Assembly (NCBI GenBank): GCA_934725685.1 | Contig: CAKVBX010000034.1 | Location: 1-16,139 of the forward strand | Direction: 5' to 3' | DNA from: an uncultured Bacilli bacterium | GTDB taxonomy: Bacteria > Bacillota_I > Bacilli_A > RFN20 > CAG-288 | Length of the DNA stretch: 16,139 nt | In this document: piece by piece, positions 7,281-15,677 of the stretch | How the letters are laid out: the number at the start of each line of letters is the position of its first letter | Position numbering within the stretch: the first letter of the stretch is position 1 | Translations under genes and position numbers: made by a program | The notes under the pieces: model-generated | The model's database searches: none | The model's input: only the letters and a program-made list of their open reading frames with translations | What the model was told of the DNA's origin: nothing

Positions 7281-8465
7281 TTAGGCAAGAATCTCAGAGA
7301 CAGTTCCGGCACCGACGGTGTGGCCACCTTCACGGATGGAGAACTTGGTCTGGTTCTCAAGAGCGATGGGGTGGATAAGTTCAACAGTGAGCTCGACGTT
7401 ATCGCCAGGCATAACCATCTGAACATCGGCAGGAAGAGTAACAGTTCCGGTAACATCGGTAGTTCTGAAGTAGAACTGCGGTCTGTAGTTGTTGGCGAAA
7501 CCGGTGTGACGTCCACCTTCTTCTTTCTTAAGGACGTAGACCTGACCCTTGAACTTCTTGTGCGGAGTAACGCTGCCAGGTTTGCAGAGGACCTGACCTC
7601 TGACGATCTGATCTCTATCGACACCTCTGAGAAGGGCACCGATGTTGTCGCCGGCTTCAGCGAAGTCGAGGATCTTACGGAACATTTCGAGAGAAGTGCA
7701 GACGCAGGATCTGGTATCCATGATACCGACAATTTCGACAGGATCGTTCGGCTTGAGCATACCACGCTCAACTCTACCGGTGGCGACAGTGCCACGGCCA
7801 GTGATGGTCATGACATCTTCGACGGCCATAAGGAACGGCTTATCGTTGTCACGGACCGGATCAGGGATGTAAGAATCGCAGGCATCCATGAGTTCCATGA
7901 TGTGCTCTTCAGCGGCTTTGTCACCGTTGAGGGCCTGGAGAGCAGAACCTCTGACGACAGGGAGTTCGTCTCCCGGGAATCCGTACTCGTTAAGGAGTTC
8001 ACGGACTTCCATTTCGACGAGGTCGATCAATTCCGGATCATCGACCATATCGCACTTGTTAAGGAAGACAACGATGTAAGGAACACCGACCTGACGGGCA
8101 AGAAGAACGTGCTCTCTGGTCTGGGGCATGACACCATCGGTGGCAGCGACGACAAGGATAGCACCATCCATCTGAGCAGCGCCGGTAATCATGTTCTTGA
8201 TGTAGTCAGCGTGGCCAGGGCAGTCAACGTGAGTATAGTGTCTCTTGGCAGTATCGTATTCGACGTGAGCGGCGTTAATGGTGATACCACGAGCCTTCTC
8301 TTCCGGAGCGGCATCGATCTGGTCATAGTTGAGAGCCTGAGAAAGGCCTCTTTCAGCTAAGACGTGGGTGATGGCGGCGGTCAAGGTGGTCTTGCCGTGG
8401 TCAACGTGGCCGATGGTTCCGATGTTTACGTTCGGCTTAGAACGGTCAAACTTCTGTTTTGCCAT
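7281..8465 (-). CDS. tuf: Translation elongation factor Tu
   Basis: EF-Tu delivers aminoacyl-tRNA to the ribosomal A site in a GTP-dependent way. The 394-residue protein is full length. It has the P-loop GHVDHGKTTL (18-27), the switch segment RGITINAAHVEYD, DCPGH, NKCDM and the SAL motif (GSALQAL). Domains 2 and 3 are complete to the C-terminal GAGTVSEILA. Domain 2 is slightly unusual: RSCVCTSLEMFRK replaces the common VVTGIEMFRK, adding two cysteines. The ATG at 8465 follows GGAGGAAAATTATT. It is the last gene of the str operon, 76 nt after fusA, and also has its own promoter there. Codon choice is narrow, as expected for a highly expressed gene. Confidence 0.99.
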   Translation of the reverse strand: MAKQKFDRSKPNVNIGTIGHVDHGKTTLTAAITHVLAERGLSQALNYDQIDAAPEEKARGITINAAHVEYDTAKRHYTHVDCPGHADYIKNMITGAAQMDGAILVVAATDGVMPQTREHVLLARQVGVPYIVVFLNKCDMVDDPELIDLVEMEVRELLNEYGFPGDELPVVRGSALQALNGDKAAEEHIMELMDACDSYIPDPVRDNDKPFLMAVEDVMTITGRGTVATGRVERGMLKPNDPVEIVGIMDTRSCVCTSLEMFRKILDFAEAGDNIGALLRGVDRDQIVRGQVLCKPGSVTPHKKFKGQVYVLKKEEGGRHTGFANNYRPQFYFRTTDVTGTVTLPADVQMVMPGDNVELTVELIHPIALENQTKFSIREGGHTVGAGTVSEILA

Positions 8466-8497
8466 AATAATTTTCCTCCAATATTAGATTCGTTATG

Positions 8498-8526
8498 ACT
8501 ATACACTTTTCAATGTCGATTTTCAA
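8498..8526 (-). promoter_or_regulatory. Internal promoter for tuf
   Basis: TTGAAA at 8521-8526 (5 of 6) and TATAGT at 8498-8503 (5 of 6) are separated by exactly 17 nt in the fusA-tuf gap. The predicted transcript starts near 8491, about 26 nt before the tuf ATG, and includes the GGAGG site. No terminator was seen in the gap, so tuf would also be read from the rpsL promoter. The extra promoter would raise EF-Tu above the other str operon products. Confidence 0.65.
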
Positions 8527-8541
8527 GAATGAAGGTGTGTA

Positions 8542-10671
8542 TTAACCACGATTCTTGACGATTTCTTCCTGGACAGACCGAGGAACTTCCTGATAGTGGT
8601 CAAACTCCATGGAGTAGATACCACGGCCCTGGGTCATGGAACGGAGATCGGAAATGTAGCCAAACATGTTGGCAAGCGGGATCTTCGCAGTGATGACCTG
8701 AGCATTGGCCTTCTGGACCATGCCTTCGACAGAACCACGTCTGGAAGAGACATCGCCCATGACGGTACCGACATAGTCGATAGGAGTGGTGATATCAGCG
8801 CGGACGATTGGTTCGAGAAGGACCGGCTTACACTTCTGAGCAGCGACCTTGAGGGCGAGATCGGAAGCGAGCTTGTAGGCCATTTCGGAAGAGTCGACAT
8901 CATGGTAGGAACCATCGACAAGGGTAGCCTTGACATCGATGACCGGATATCCGGCGATCATACCCTTATTGAAGGCTTCCTTCAGACCATCGATAGACGG
9001 CTTGATGAATTCCTTAGGAATGGCACCGCCGGTGATGGCTTCATCGACTTCGATACCCTTTCCAGGGTTCGGTTCCATACGGAAGACAACATGACCATAC
9101 TGACCGTGACCACCGGACTGCTTGATGTACTTACCTTCGCAGTCGGCAGCGGCCTTGATTGTTTCACGATAGGCGACCTGAGGAGCACCGACCTTGCAGG
9201 CGATGCCGAAGTCATTCTTAAGACGGGTGACGTTGACATCGAGCTGAAGTTCGCCGACACCGGCGATGATGCCCTGTCCGGTTTCCTGATCGGTATAGTA
9301 ATGGAAAGTAGGATCTTCTTCGGTGAACTTGATAAGGGTAGCGGCCATCTTGTCCTGATCACCCTTCTTGAGAGGTTCGATAGCCTCAGAAATGACAGGT
9401 TCAGCGAATTTGATGGCTTCGAGAGAGATTCTAGGATCATTCTCGCCGACTAACGTATCACCGGTTCTGGTAGAGGAGAAACCGACAGCAGCGGCAATTT
9501 CACCGGCCTTGGCTTCCGTGATGTTCTCATGAGAATCGGCATTGACAAGTTCAAGTCTGGAGACTCTTTCCTTGGTGCCCTTGCGGACGTTGTAGACATA
9601 GGATCCGGACTTGACGGAACCAGAATAGATACGGAAGAAGCAAAGTGTTCCGAACTGGTCAGTGGTGAGCTTGAAGGCAAGAGCGACAAACGGTCCCTTC
9701 GGATCCGCTTTGAGCTGGATTTCATTGCCGTCATTGTCGTGACCGATCGGAGCAGGAATGTCGAGAGGAGAAGGTAAGTAAGCTTCGACAGCATCGAGAA
9801 GGTACTGAACACCCTTGTTCTTATAAGCGGAACCAGGGATGGTCGGGAAGATCTGACGTGCGATGGTTTCCTTACGGATGGCAGCCTTGATTTCCTCAGG
9901 AGTAGGTTCCTCTTCCATAAGAACCTTTTCCATAAGGGTATCGTCGAAGTTGGCGAGCTGTTCAATCATGATCTGATGATAGACATGAGCCTGTTCGACA
10001 TCGTGGCTGTATTCGGTCGGAACTTCGTCGAGAGAGACGATGTTCGGCTGCATCTTTTCGGATTTCTTCGGATCGACGTCCCAAAGCCAAGCCTTCATTT
10101 CGACAAGGTCGATGAGACCGAGAAGTCTTCCTTCGAGGCCGACAGGGTAAGCGATGGCAACACCGTTGGCACCGACTCTTTCCTTGATGGAAGCGACGGA
10201 CATTTCATAGTCCGCACCCGTGGCATCAAGCTTGTTGACGAAGACAATACGTGGAACATCATACTTATCAGCCTGTCTCCAGACAGTTTCGGTCTGAGGT
10301 TCGACGCCGTTCTTTCCGTCGAGGACGCAGACTGCGCCATCGAGAACACGGAGAGATCTTTCGACTTCAGCGGTGAAGTCGACATGGCCAGGAGTATCAA
10401 TCAAGTTGATACGGATGTCCTTCCAAATACAGGTCGTAGCAGCGGAGTAAATGGTGATACCACGCTTCTGCTCCTGTTCGTTGAAGTCCATGGCGGAAGC
10501 ACCATCATGGGTTTCACCGATTTTATGGGTTTTTCCGGTGTAGAAGAGGATACGCTCACTGGTTGTAGTCTTACCGGCATCAATGTGAGCCATAATACCG
10601 ATATTTCTGACTTTATCAAGCGGGACGGCTTCGTATTTCGATACCATCGCCTGATCGTTATCCATTGCCAT
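8542..10671 (-). CDS. fusA: Translation elongation factor G
   Basis: EF-G is the GTPase that drives translocation and, with RRF, ribosome recycling. It is 709 residues, slightly longer than the usual 690-700. Motifs: AHIDAGKTTT (P-loop), KRGITIYSAAT (switch I), DTPGHVDF, NKLDATGADY (where most EF-Gs read NKMD), then domains II-V including GAPQVAYRETI, SGGHGQYGHV and MTQGRG near the end. In the domain III motif usually written GELHLD the His is Gln476, and residue 480 is Asn; these align with S. aureus His457 and Leu461, known fusidic acid resistance sites. The first ATG (10671) is chosen because AAAGGAG lies 11 nt upstream; MDNDQ two codons later is a possible alternative. It lies 45 nt after rpsG in the str operon and is the canonical EF-G by position. 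Confidence 0.98.
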   Translation of the reverse strand: MAMDNDQAMVSKYEAVPLDKVRNIGIMAHIDAGKTTTSERILFYTGKTHKIGETHDGASAMDFNEQEQKRGITIYSAATTCIWKDIRINLIDTPGHVDFTAEVERSLRVLDGAVCVLDGKNGVEPQTETVWRQADKYDVPRIVFVNKLDATGADYEMSVASIKERVGANGVAIAYPVGLEGRLLGLIDLVEMKAWLWDVDPKKSEKMQPNIVSLDEVPTEYSHDVEQAHVYHQIMIEQLANFDDTLMEKVLMEEEPTPEEIKAAIRKETIARQIFPTIPGSAYKNKGVQYLLDAVEAYLPSPLDIPAPIGHDNDGNEIQLKADPKGPFVALAFKLTTDQFGTLCFFRIYSGSVKSGSYVYNVRKGTKERVSRLELVNADSHENITEAKAGEIAAAVGFSSTRTGDTLVGENDPRISLEAIKFAEPVISEAIEPLKKGDQDKMAATLIKFTEEDPTFHYYTDQETGQGIIAGVGELQLDVNVTRLKNDFGIACKVGAPQVAYRETIKAAADCEGKYIKQSGGHGQYGHVVFRMEPNPGKGIEVDEAITGGAIPKEFIKPSIDGLKEAFNKGMIAGYPVIDVKATLVDGSYHDVDSSEMAYKLASDLALKVAAQKCKPVLLEPIVRADITTPIDYVGTVMGDVSSRRGSVEGMVQKANAQVITAKIPLANMFGYISDLRSMTQGRGIYSMEFDHYQEVPRSVQEEIVKNRG

Positions 10672-10716
10672 AGGCTAGTTTTCTCCTTTTATGGTTTTCA
10701 ACACAAACAAATCGGA

Positions 10717-11190
10717 TTACCAACGATAATGAGCATAAGCCTGGTTAGCCTGAGCGGTCTTATGCATATCTTCCTTACGCTTGACAGCGCCACCGGTGCC
10801 ATTGGCAGCATCGATGATTTCGCCAGCGAGCTTATCGGTCATAGTCTTCTCATTTCTGAGACGGGCGAAGGTAACCAACCAACGGAGTCCGAGGGTGACC
10901 TTTCTGTCCGGAGCGACTTCGACAGGGACCTGATAGTTGGAAGCGCCAACTCTTCTGGCCTTGAGTTCGACTTCAGGCATGATGTTTCCTAAAGCGATTT
11001 CGAAGACCTTGAGGGCCGGCTTGCCGGTCTTGGCTTCGACCTTTTCGAAAGCGCCGTAGAGGATTTCCTGAGCGGTGCCTTTTTTACCATCTAACATAAT
11101 GCGGTTGATCAATCTGGTAACTAACTTAGAGTTATAGATCGGATCGGGTAAAACATCTCTTTTCTGTACAGAACCGTTTTTTCTAGGCAT
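10717..11190 (-). CDS. rpsG: 30S ribosomal protein S7
   Basis: S7 is a primary binder of the 3' major domain of 16S rRNA and organises the head of the small subunit near the E site. The 157-residue protein is full length, starting MPRKNGSVQKRDVLPDP and ending in HKTAQANQAYAHYRW, the typical family ends. The ATG at 11190 follows AAGGAG, which overlaps the rpsL stop region; the gap to rpsL is 13 nt, so the two genes are tightly linked. In E. coli S7 regulates the str operon by binding the rpsL-rpsG junction, but this junction is far too short for that structure, so such control is unlikely here. Confidence 0.99.
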   Translation of the reverse strand: MPRKNGSVQKRDVLPDPIYNSKLVTRLINRIMLDGKKGTAQEILYGAFEKVEAKTGKPALKVFEIALGNIMPEVELKARRVGASNYQVPVEVAPDRKVTLGLRWLVTFARLRNEKTMTDKLAGEIIDAANGTGGAVKRKEDMHKTAQANQAYAHYRW

Positions 11191-11203
11191 GGTTGTTTAC
11201 TCC

Positions 11204-11629
11204 TTACTTCTTCTGGATGCTTCCATCTTTCTTTGTGCCGTATAAGGATCTTCCCTGTTTACGGTTTTCGACGCCGAAGCATTCCATGGCGCCTCTGACG
11301 ATGTGATATCTGACACCAGGTAAGTCGCGGACACGGCCACCACGGATGAGAACCACTTTGTGCTCCTGAAGGTTATGTCCTTCACCGCCGATATAGGCAG
11401 TGACTTCATAGCCGTTGGAAAGTCTGACTCTGGCGTACTTACGGGCAGCAGAGTTCGGCTTCTTCGGAGTCATCGTACCGACACGGGTGCAGACACCCTT
11501 CTTCTGAGGAGAAGGAATCGCTTTTTCCTTCTTGTTAAGAGAATCGAATCTCTTGCCGAGGGCAGGAGCTTTGGATTTGTAAAGCGGCTTCTGTCTCTCT
11601 TTTCTGACTAACTGATTAATAGTAGGCAT
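11204..11629 (-). CDS. rpsL: 30S ribosomal protein S12
   Basis: S12 lines the decoding centre and sets translational accuracy. The 141-residue protein begins MPTINQLVRK and has the Firmicutes-type insertion around 27-43. The streptomycin loop TPKKPNSA (54-61) keeps both lysines; Lys56 equals E. coli Lys43 (Met counted). The second loop reads GGRVRDLPGV (97-106): Arg101 occupies the position of E. coli Lys88, a site where Lys to Arg gives streptomycin resistance. Residue 62 is Ala in place of the usual Leu (NSAARK for NSALRK). The ATG at 11629 has an excellent GGGAGGAAACAA site. It is the first gene of the str operon, reading from the perfect promoter upstream. Confidence 0.98.
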   Translation of the reverse strand: MPTINQLVRKERQKPLYKSKAPALGKRFDSLNKKEKAIPSPQKKGVCTRVGTMTPKKPNSAARKYARVRLSNGYEVTAYIGGEGHNLQEHKVVLIRGGRVRDLPGVRYHIVRGAMECFGVENRKQGRSLYGTKKDGSIQKK

Positions 11630-11737
11630 TTGTTTCCTCCCGGATTTCTTTTATAAAGTACCTATATTCTCGTCCGCATTTCCGGGTGTTTCCTGTTCTC
11701 CCCATAAAAAGAACGGGATACCCCCGCAAAGTCAGAC
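11630..11737 (-). promoter_or_regulatory. 5' leader of the str operon, possibly structured
   Basis: The predicted transcript starts near 11737 and runs about 108 nt to the rpsL ATG. Visible pairings: GTCTG (11737-11733) with CGGAC (11676-11672) as an enclosing helix, extended to seven pairs if transcription starts two bases earlier; GCGGG with CCCGT around GGTAT; and GTTCT with AGAAC around TTTTATGGGG. This could be a branched autoregulatory leader. It does not match any ribosomal-protein leader that I can name, and its significance is untested. Confidence 0.35.
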
Positions 11738-11743
11738 GAAAGA

Positions 11744-11793
11744 ATTATACGGCATCAAAATCATCATGTCAAAGCTTTTTTTGCTTTTTTGAT
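11744..11793 (-). promoter_or_regulatory. Perfect-consensus sigma-A promoter with UP-like A-tracts for the str operon
   Basis: TTGACA at 11767-11772 and TATAAT at 11744-11749 match consensus at all 12 positions with a 17-nt spacer. Directly upstream (11773-11793) are two A-tracts on the coding strand, of six (11790-11785) and seven (11782-11776) A residues, about one helical turn apart. This is typical of a UP element that contacts the alpha C-terminal domain of RNA polymerase. Such a promoter suits a ribosomal protein operon. Confidence 0.92.
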
Positions 11794-11814
11794 ACACCCG
11801 GGATTGTGTGAGTG

Positions 11815-11840
11815 AAAAACAGCTTATAAAAAACGCTTTT
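11815..11840 (-). terminator. Weak candidate terminator after the ABC exporter pair
   Basis: On the minus strand AAAAGC can pair with GCT-G-TTTT across the loop GTTTTTTATAA, with T-runs both in the loop and after the stem. The helix is short and A/T-rich, so it is only a candidate. No better hairpin was found in the 70 nt between the exporter stop and the str promoter. Confidence 0.3.
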
Positions 11841-11843
11841 CCT

Positions 11844-13799
11844 CTATTTTGTTTTCTTTGACATCGGCTTCATTCCGAAAAGCAGCAAAAAGAAAATCAA
11901 TGCGAAGAAAAGGAGCAAAAGAAGAATCCCTTGCCAGGAAATCTGAAGATAAGGAATGGTGCCACCATAAAACTCCGGATAGCATCTCAACAGAAAAGAG
12001 CCATCCGGATAACAGAATTCCGTCAGAGCCCCATTGGAAACAGGGACGAGCCAAAATAGATAAGACAACAGGCAAAACAGAAAGAAAGGAGCGCTGAGAA
12101 AAAGGGTTAAGAAAAGAATATCCTTTTTCTGATTTCCTTTAAGGCAATTCAATCGATAGAAAGAAGTCAGATTCTTTTTCCAACTGGCGAGTATCCTTCC
12201 GGAAAAGAAAAGCATCATGAGAAAACAGAGAAAGAATGCGGCAAAAAGAGCGAATCCTACTATCCGAACCCGATTTCCGCTCGCATAATCCGAAATGATA
12301 TCTTCTGCCTTGAGATTCGGATATCGGGAAAAAAGTTCCTCGATTTCCGCTTTCCCACAATACGCTTTCCCTTTTCCTGACAACAAAAGAAGAAACCGAT
12401 ATTCTTTGATTCCGATATGAACAAAGTCATCCTCGCTTTCGGTCACCACGGAAGTAAAATACAGATTGTTTTCTGCAATCCCGACTGACATATTCCCGGA
12501 ATACCGGAAAGGAACGGAGATTCCCTCTCTTTTTTCCACTTTGACGTTCGGATTCGGCAATCCGGAAAAGAAAACACCATGTTTCTCTTTCCAAGCAAAA
12601 TAAAGAGGAGAGAAAACGTTCTGCCCATCCACCATCACCGTTTCGGAAAGAAGAAGCTTTTCCATCAAGGACGGAGAACAGAGAAACAGATTCCCCGGTT
12701 GCTTTCCGTCGTAGACAGAACAAAACGGAAAGCAGTCAAGAACAGGAACATCCGTGCTGTATTCGATCTGCCGAGCAACCGTCGAACCGTCCTCAGCATA
12801 AGAAACAGACGCATATTTTCTGTTTCCAGAACACTGAAGGAGTTTGTCTTCGTTCAAAACAGGATAAAAATAAGAGGCAGTTCCATCCAAGGAAAAAGAA
12901 TAGGAATCAATGCCTTTCTCAGACAGCGCATCCAGAAGAGAAGTGACTTCCCCATCCTCTTCAGAAAAGGAAACGGCATGATAAGAGAAATGATCCTGCT
13001 GCAAGGAGAGCAAAGCACTCTCCTGCTTTGAGCGGAATTCCGTAAAGGAAATACCGAGAGACAGAGACAGAAAAGAAAAAGCTACCATCAGGAAAAGCAG
13101 AACGGAATAAAGAGGTATGCAGCGAAACAAGGACCTGATAGGCATCGATGACGTCTTGGACTTTATCATTTCTTTTGTTTCAGCTTCCTTTGTTTTCTTC
13201 TCCGCAAAATCAATCATTCTCCCTTTCTGATCGAAATCGATGATTCCGTCAGGGGAAAGACCCGTACCCTCGATTGCGTGTATCGCCAGAAAGACAAGAT
13301 GCGTTTTCGAGAATTCATTCAGAAAAGATACCGCTTCTTTCCGTGACTCCTCATCCATCCCCTGAAACGGCTCATCCAGACAATAGAAATCCGTATCCTT
13401 GCTCAGAGCGATGATGAGATTCGCTTTGCTCCTCTCCCCTCCGCTCAGTTCGATTATTCTCTTCTTTACCGAATCTGTGAAATGAAGTGCCAAAATCAGC
13501 TGTTCTGTCCGCGAAGAGAACCGATTGCTGCCAAAAAGGGCCTTATAGTTCTCTTCCAACGAAAAATCGACAATCAAGGTATCATAATCGCATCCGGAAT
13601 AGGAAAAACACGGATTCTCGGAAGAACATTCGATTCTTCCATCATCCGGTTTCTCTTCTCCAATCAGGACTTTTAGGAAGGTGCTTTTCCCGGTTCCGCT
13701 TTTTCCGATGAGCGCAATCATTCCTTTTTGCACGAAAAAAGAGACATCACGGAAGAGAACACGATCGGAATAGGATTTGCTGATATGGCTGACTTCCAT
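11844..13799 (-). CDS. MacB-like ABC transporter, ATPase fused to FtsX-type permease (subunit 2 of pair)
   Basis: This is a 651-residue protein with MacB-like order and length. The ATPase domain (1-200) has Walker A GKSGTGKST (32-40), signature LSGGE (118-122), Walker B ending LDE (Glu143) and switch His174. TM1 lies at about 229-251, a large outside domain at about 252-512, and TM2-4 at about 513-537, 561-585 and 624-643. Oddly, the Q-loop glutamine is missing: the segment reads CFSYSGCDYD (64-73), with Ser68 near that position. The C-terminus is basic. The ATG at 13799 follows the partner's stop by 2 nt, with AAAAGGAAA as its binding site. MacB-type transporters couple ATP use to pulling substrates from the outer face of the membrane; in Gram-positives relatives export or counter antimicrobial peptides. 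The substrate is unknown; pairing with the gene just upstream suggests a heterodimer. Confidence 0.85.
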   Translation of the reverse strand: MEVSHISKSYSDRVLFRDVSFFVQKGMIALIGKSGTGKSTFLKVLIGEEKPDDGRIECSSENPCFSYSGCDYDTLIVDFSLEENYKALFGSNRFSSRTEQLILALHFTDSVKKRIIELSGGERSKANLIIALSKDTDFYCLDEPFQGMDEESRKEAVSFLNEFSKTHLVFLAIHAIEGTGLSPDGIIDFDQKGRMIDFAEKKTKEAETKEMIKSKTSSMPIRSLFRCIPLYSVLLFLMVAFSFLSLSLGISFTEFRSKQESALLSLQQDHFSYHAVSFSEEDGEVTSLLDALSEKGIDSYSFSLDGTASYFYPVLNEDKLLQCSGNRKYASVSYAEDGSTVARQIEYSTDVPVLDCFPFCSVYDGKQPGNLFLCSPSLMEKLLLSETVMVDGQNVFSPLYFAWKEKHGVFFSGLPNPNVKVEKREGISVPFRYSGNMSVGIAENNLYFTSVVTESEDDFVHIGIKEYRFLLLLSGKGKAYCGKAEIEELFSRYPNLKAEDIISDYASGNRVRIVGFALFAAFFLCFLMMLFFSGRILASWKKNLTSFYRLNCLKGNQKKDILFLTLFLSAPFFLFCLLSYLFWLVPVSNGALTEFCYPDGSFLLRCYPEFYGGTIPYLQISWQGILLLLLFFALIFFLLLFGMKPMSKKTK

Positions 13800-13801
13800 G
13801 A

Positions 13802-15676
13802 TTATTTCCTTTTCAGAGCATTCCGTTGCTTATCCAGCTTCTTCGGAACTAAAGAAAGAAATAGAAATCCAAGAAACACCAGAGAAATGAGAAGCATGGA
13901 TCCTAAGGCGATCAAGCAAAGAAGAGAAGACAAGGGAAGATAATTCAAAGGCAAAAGAAAAGAAGAGGAAAAAGAGAGGTAATTGATGATTCTCAGAATC
14001 AGATACGAAATCGGAAGCGAGAGAAGAAACGGGAAGAAGGAAAACAGGGAATAAAGAGTGAGATTGGGTAAAAGGAACCGTTTTCTGCTCATTCCGCTGA
14101 CACGCTCATACAGATAAAGCCTTTTGTTCTGATGAGAGAAGAGGAAGAACGCAATTATGGTGAAAAGTCCTTCAAAAGGCAAAGAAAAGTAAAAGATAAC
14201 CACTGCCGAAGAAGAGAAACGTTTCCTATCATAGAGAGGGGTGAGATGATCATTCAGCAAAATCCGCTCGTTCCAAGTGGAAAGCCTTGACACCATCTCC
14301 GGTTTCACCAAGGAATCCGTATGTCCGTTATTGACAATAAGGTAATCCGAAACCCTCTCCACCTGCTGATAAACAAAGACGGTCTCCGTCATGAATAGAT
14401 ACATCGAACGATAGTAAGTGAATGTCTTTCCGTCATCCGTCAGCGTTTTCAGATAATCGGAATCAAGGCTGCAGTGTTTTGACTGATATGTTCCTACGAT
14501 AAGATATTCCGACAGCATCGGAAGTGGCATATGTTCAGATAACAAAATACCATATTTCTTCCGCAAAGCCTTGAAGCAGACATCGGAAACAAGAACCTCA
14601 TTTTCCCTTTCCGGAACCCGTCCCTCGGAAATCTTCATAGAAGAATAATCATCCAATGCAACCATTCCGGAAAGACAGCTTCCGACCGCGCCGTAGTCTT
14701 CCCCGATTGCGTGGTTAGACGGATCGAGGACCGGATAGCTTTCTTCCACAGTAAGGTCATTCCGGATGGATTCATATCCTGTTTCCGTGACAAGAAAAGC
14801 GTGGGAATTCTGAACGATATTATCAAATGCAAACCGATTCTTCTGTTCCGTATCATGGAACGCGCAGAATGCCGAGCCGCAGACCAAAAACAGAATATTG
14901 CATATCAGAACAGAAAAAGAAAGGAGACAAAAGAACAGATGGTTGTTTTTCAGAATTCTTTTTCCATCCGCAATAAGGGAATTCTCCGGTAAAATGGGAT
15001 TCTTTTCTTCCGTCGCACCATAAACATATCCCTGTTTTGTGAGACTGATCTTTCCATCTGATATCTCGTAAACAAAAGCATCTTCGACATCATCATAACG
15101 ATTCAGCTGGGTCGAAAAGATGACAATATGTTCCTCTTTAAGTCTCAGGATACAAGCCTTCAGAATCGAAGCGCTCTCCTCATCCAGTCCGGAATCTATT
15201 TCATCCAACAGAAGTATTTTTTTCGGATGATAGAGCATTCTGGCAAAAACCAGTCTCTGCTTTTCCCCGAACGATAAGGAAGACACGGCCTTTCCCATGC
15301 AGTCTTTCAACCCTAAGGAAATCATTAACGAAACAGCTTTCTCTTCATTCTTTTCTTCATAGGGAAAAAGGATATTCTCTAGGAGAGTCTTATCCGTAAA
15401 CACCAAGGGATCCTGAGGAAGATAAGAAACAAAGGAGTCATAGTATGAAATCTGATTTTTCGTATCTATCTCTTGTCCACAAAAGATCAGCTTGCTGTCT
15501 TTTCTGTCAATCTGACCTGTCAGAAAAGAGAAAAGAGTAGTCTTTCCGCTGCCATTCTTTCCTTTCAGAAGATAAAGACCGTTTCCAGGAAAAAAGACTT
15601 CCTGTTCATGGAACAGACATCTTCCATCCTTAAGCCGATATTCGGGAATGGAAATGTTCAATAAATTCATAGCCAT
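13802..15676 (-). CDS. MacB-like ABC transporter, ATPase fused to FtsX-type permease (subunit 1 of pair)
   Basis: This is a 624-residue fusion with the same layout as its downstream partner but low obvious similarity. Walker A GKNGSGKTT is at 39-47, Q-loop Gln at 88 (LPQD), signature LSFGE at 134-138, Walker B LLLDE at 155-159 and D-loop SGLD at 162-165. The switch position is Gln190 (FSTQLN) where nearly all ABC ATPases have His. TM1 is at about 246-271, the outside domain at about 272-488, and TM2-4 at about 490-513, 541-563 and 585-608, followed by a basic tail. The ATG at 15676 lies one base after the stop of the preceding gene (TAA-T-ATG) with no Shine-Dalgarno, so it probably depends on reinitiation; ATG at 15670 is an alternative. 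The substrate is unknown; the preceding gene product is a possible partner. Confidence 0.83.
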   Translation of the reverse strand: MAMNLLNISIPEYRLKDGRCLFHEQEVFFPGNGLYLLKGKNGSGKTTLFSFLTGQIDRKDSKLIFCGQEIDTKNQISYYDSFVSYLPQDPLVFTDKTLLENILFPYEEKNEEKAVSLMISLGLKDCMGKAVSSLSFGEKQRLVFARMLYHPKKILLLDEIDSGLDEESASILKACILRLKEEHIVIFSTQLNRYDDVEDAFVYEISDGKISLTKQGYVYGATEEKNPILPENSLIADGKRILKNNHLFFCLLSFSVLICNILFLVCGSAFCAFHDTEQKNRFAFDNIVQNSHAFLVTETGYESIRNDLTVEESYPVLDPSNHAIGEDYGAVGSCLSGMVALDDYSSMKISEGRVPERENEVLVSDVCFKALRKKYGILLSEHMPLPMLSEYLIVGTYQSKHCSLDSDYLKTLTDDGKTFTYYRSMYLFMTETVFVYQQVERVSDYLIVNNGHTDSLVKPEMVSRLSTWNERILLNDHLTPLYDRKRFSSSAVVIFYFSLPFEGLFTIIAFFLFSHQNKRLYLYERVSGMSRKRFLLPNLTLYSLFSFFPFLLSLPISYLILRIINYLSFSSSFLLPLNYLPLSSLLCLIALGSMLLISLVFLGFLFLSLVPKKLDKQRNALKRK

Positions 15677-15677
15677 A

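Noticed and set aside
7275..8360. Long plus-strand open frame opposite tuf
   Set aside because: It is an exact shadow of EF-Tu caused by the narrow codon use of the minus-strand gene. It has no ribosome binding site and its composition (Asp/Ser/Val rich) is not protein-like.
9976..10992. Long plus-strand open frame across fusA and rpsG
   Set aside because: It crosses two certain minus-strand genes and has no start signal or family match; the frame is open only through codon bias.
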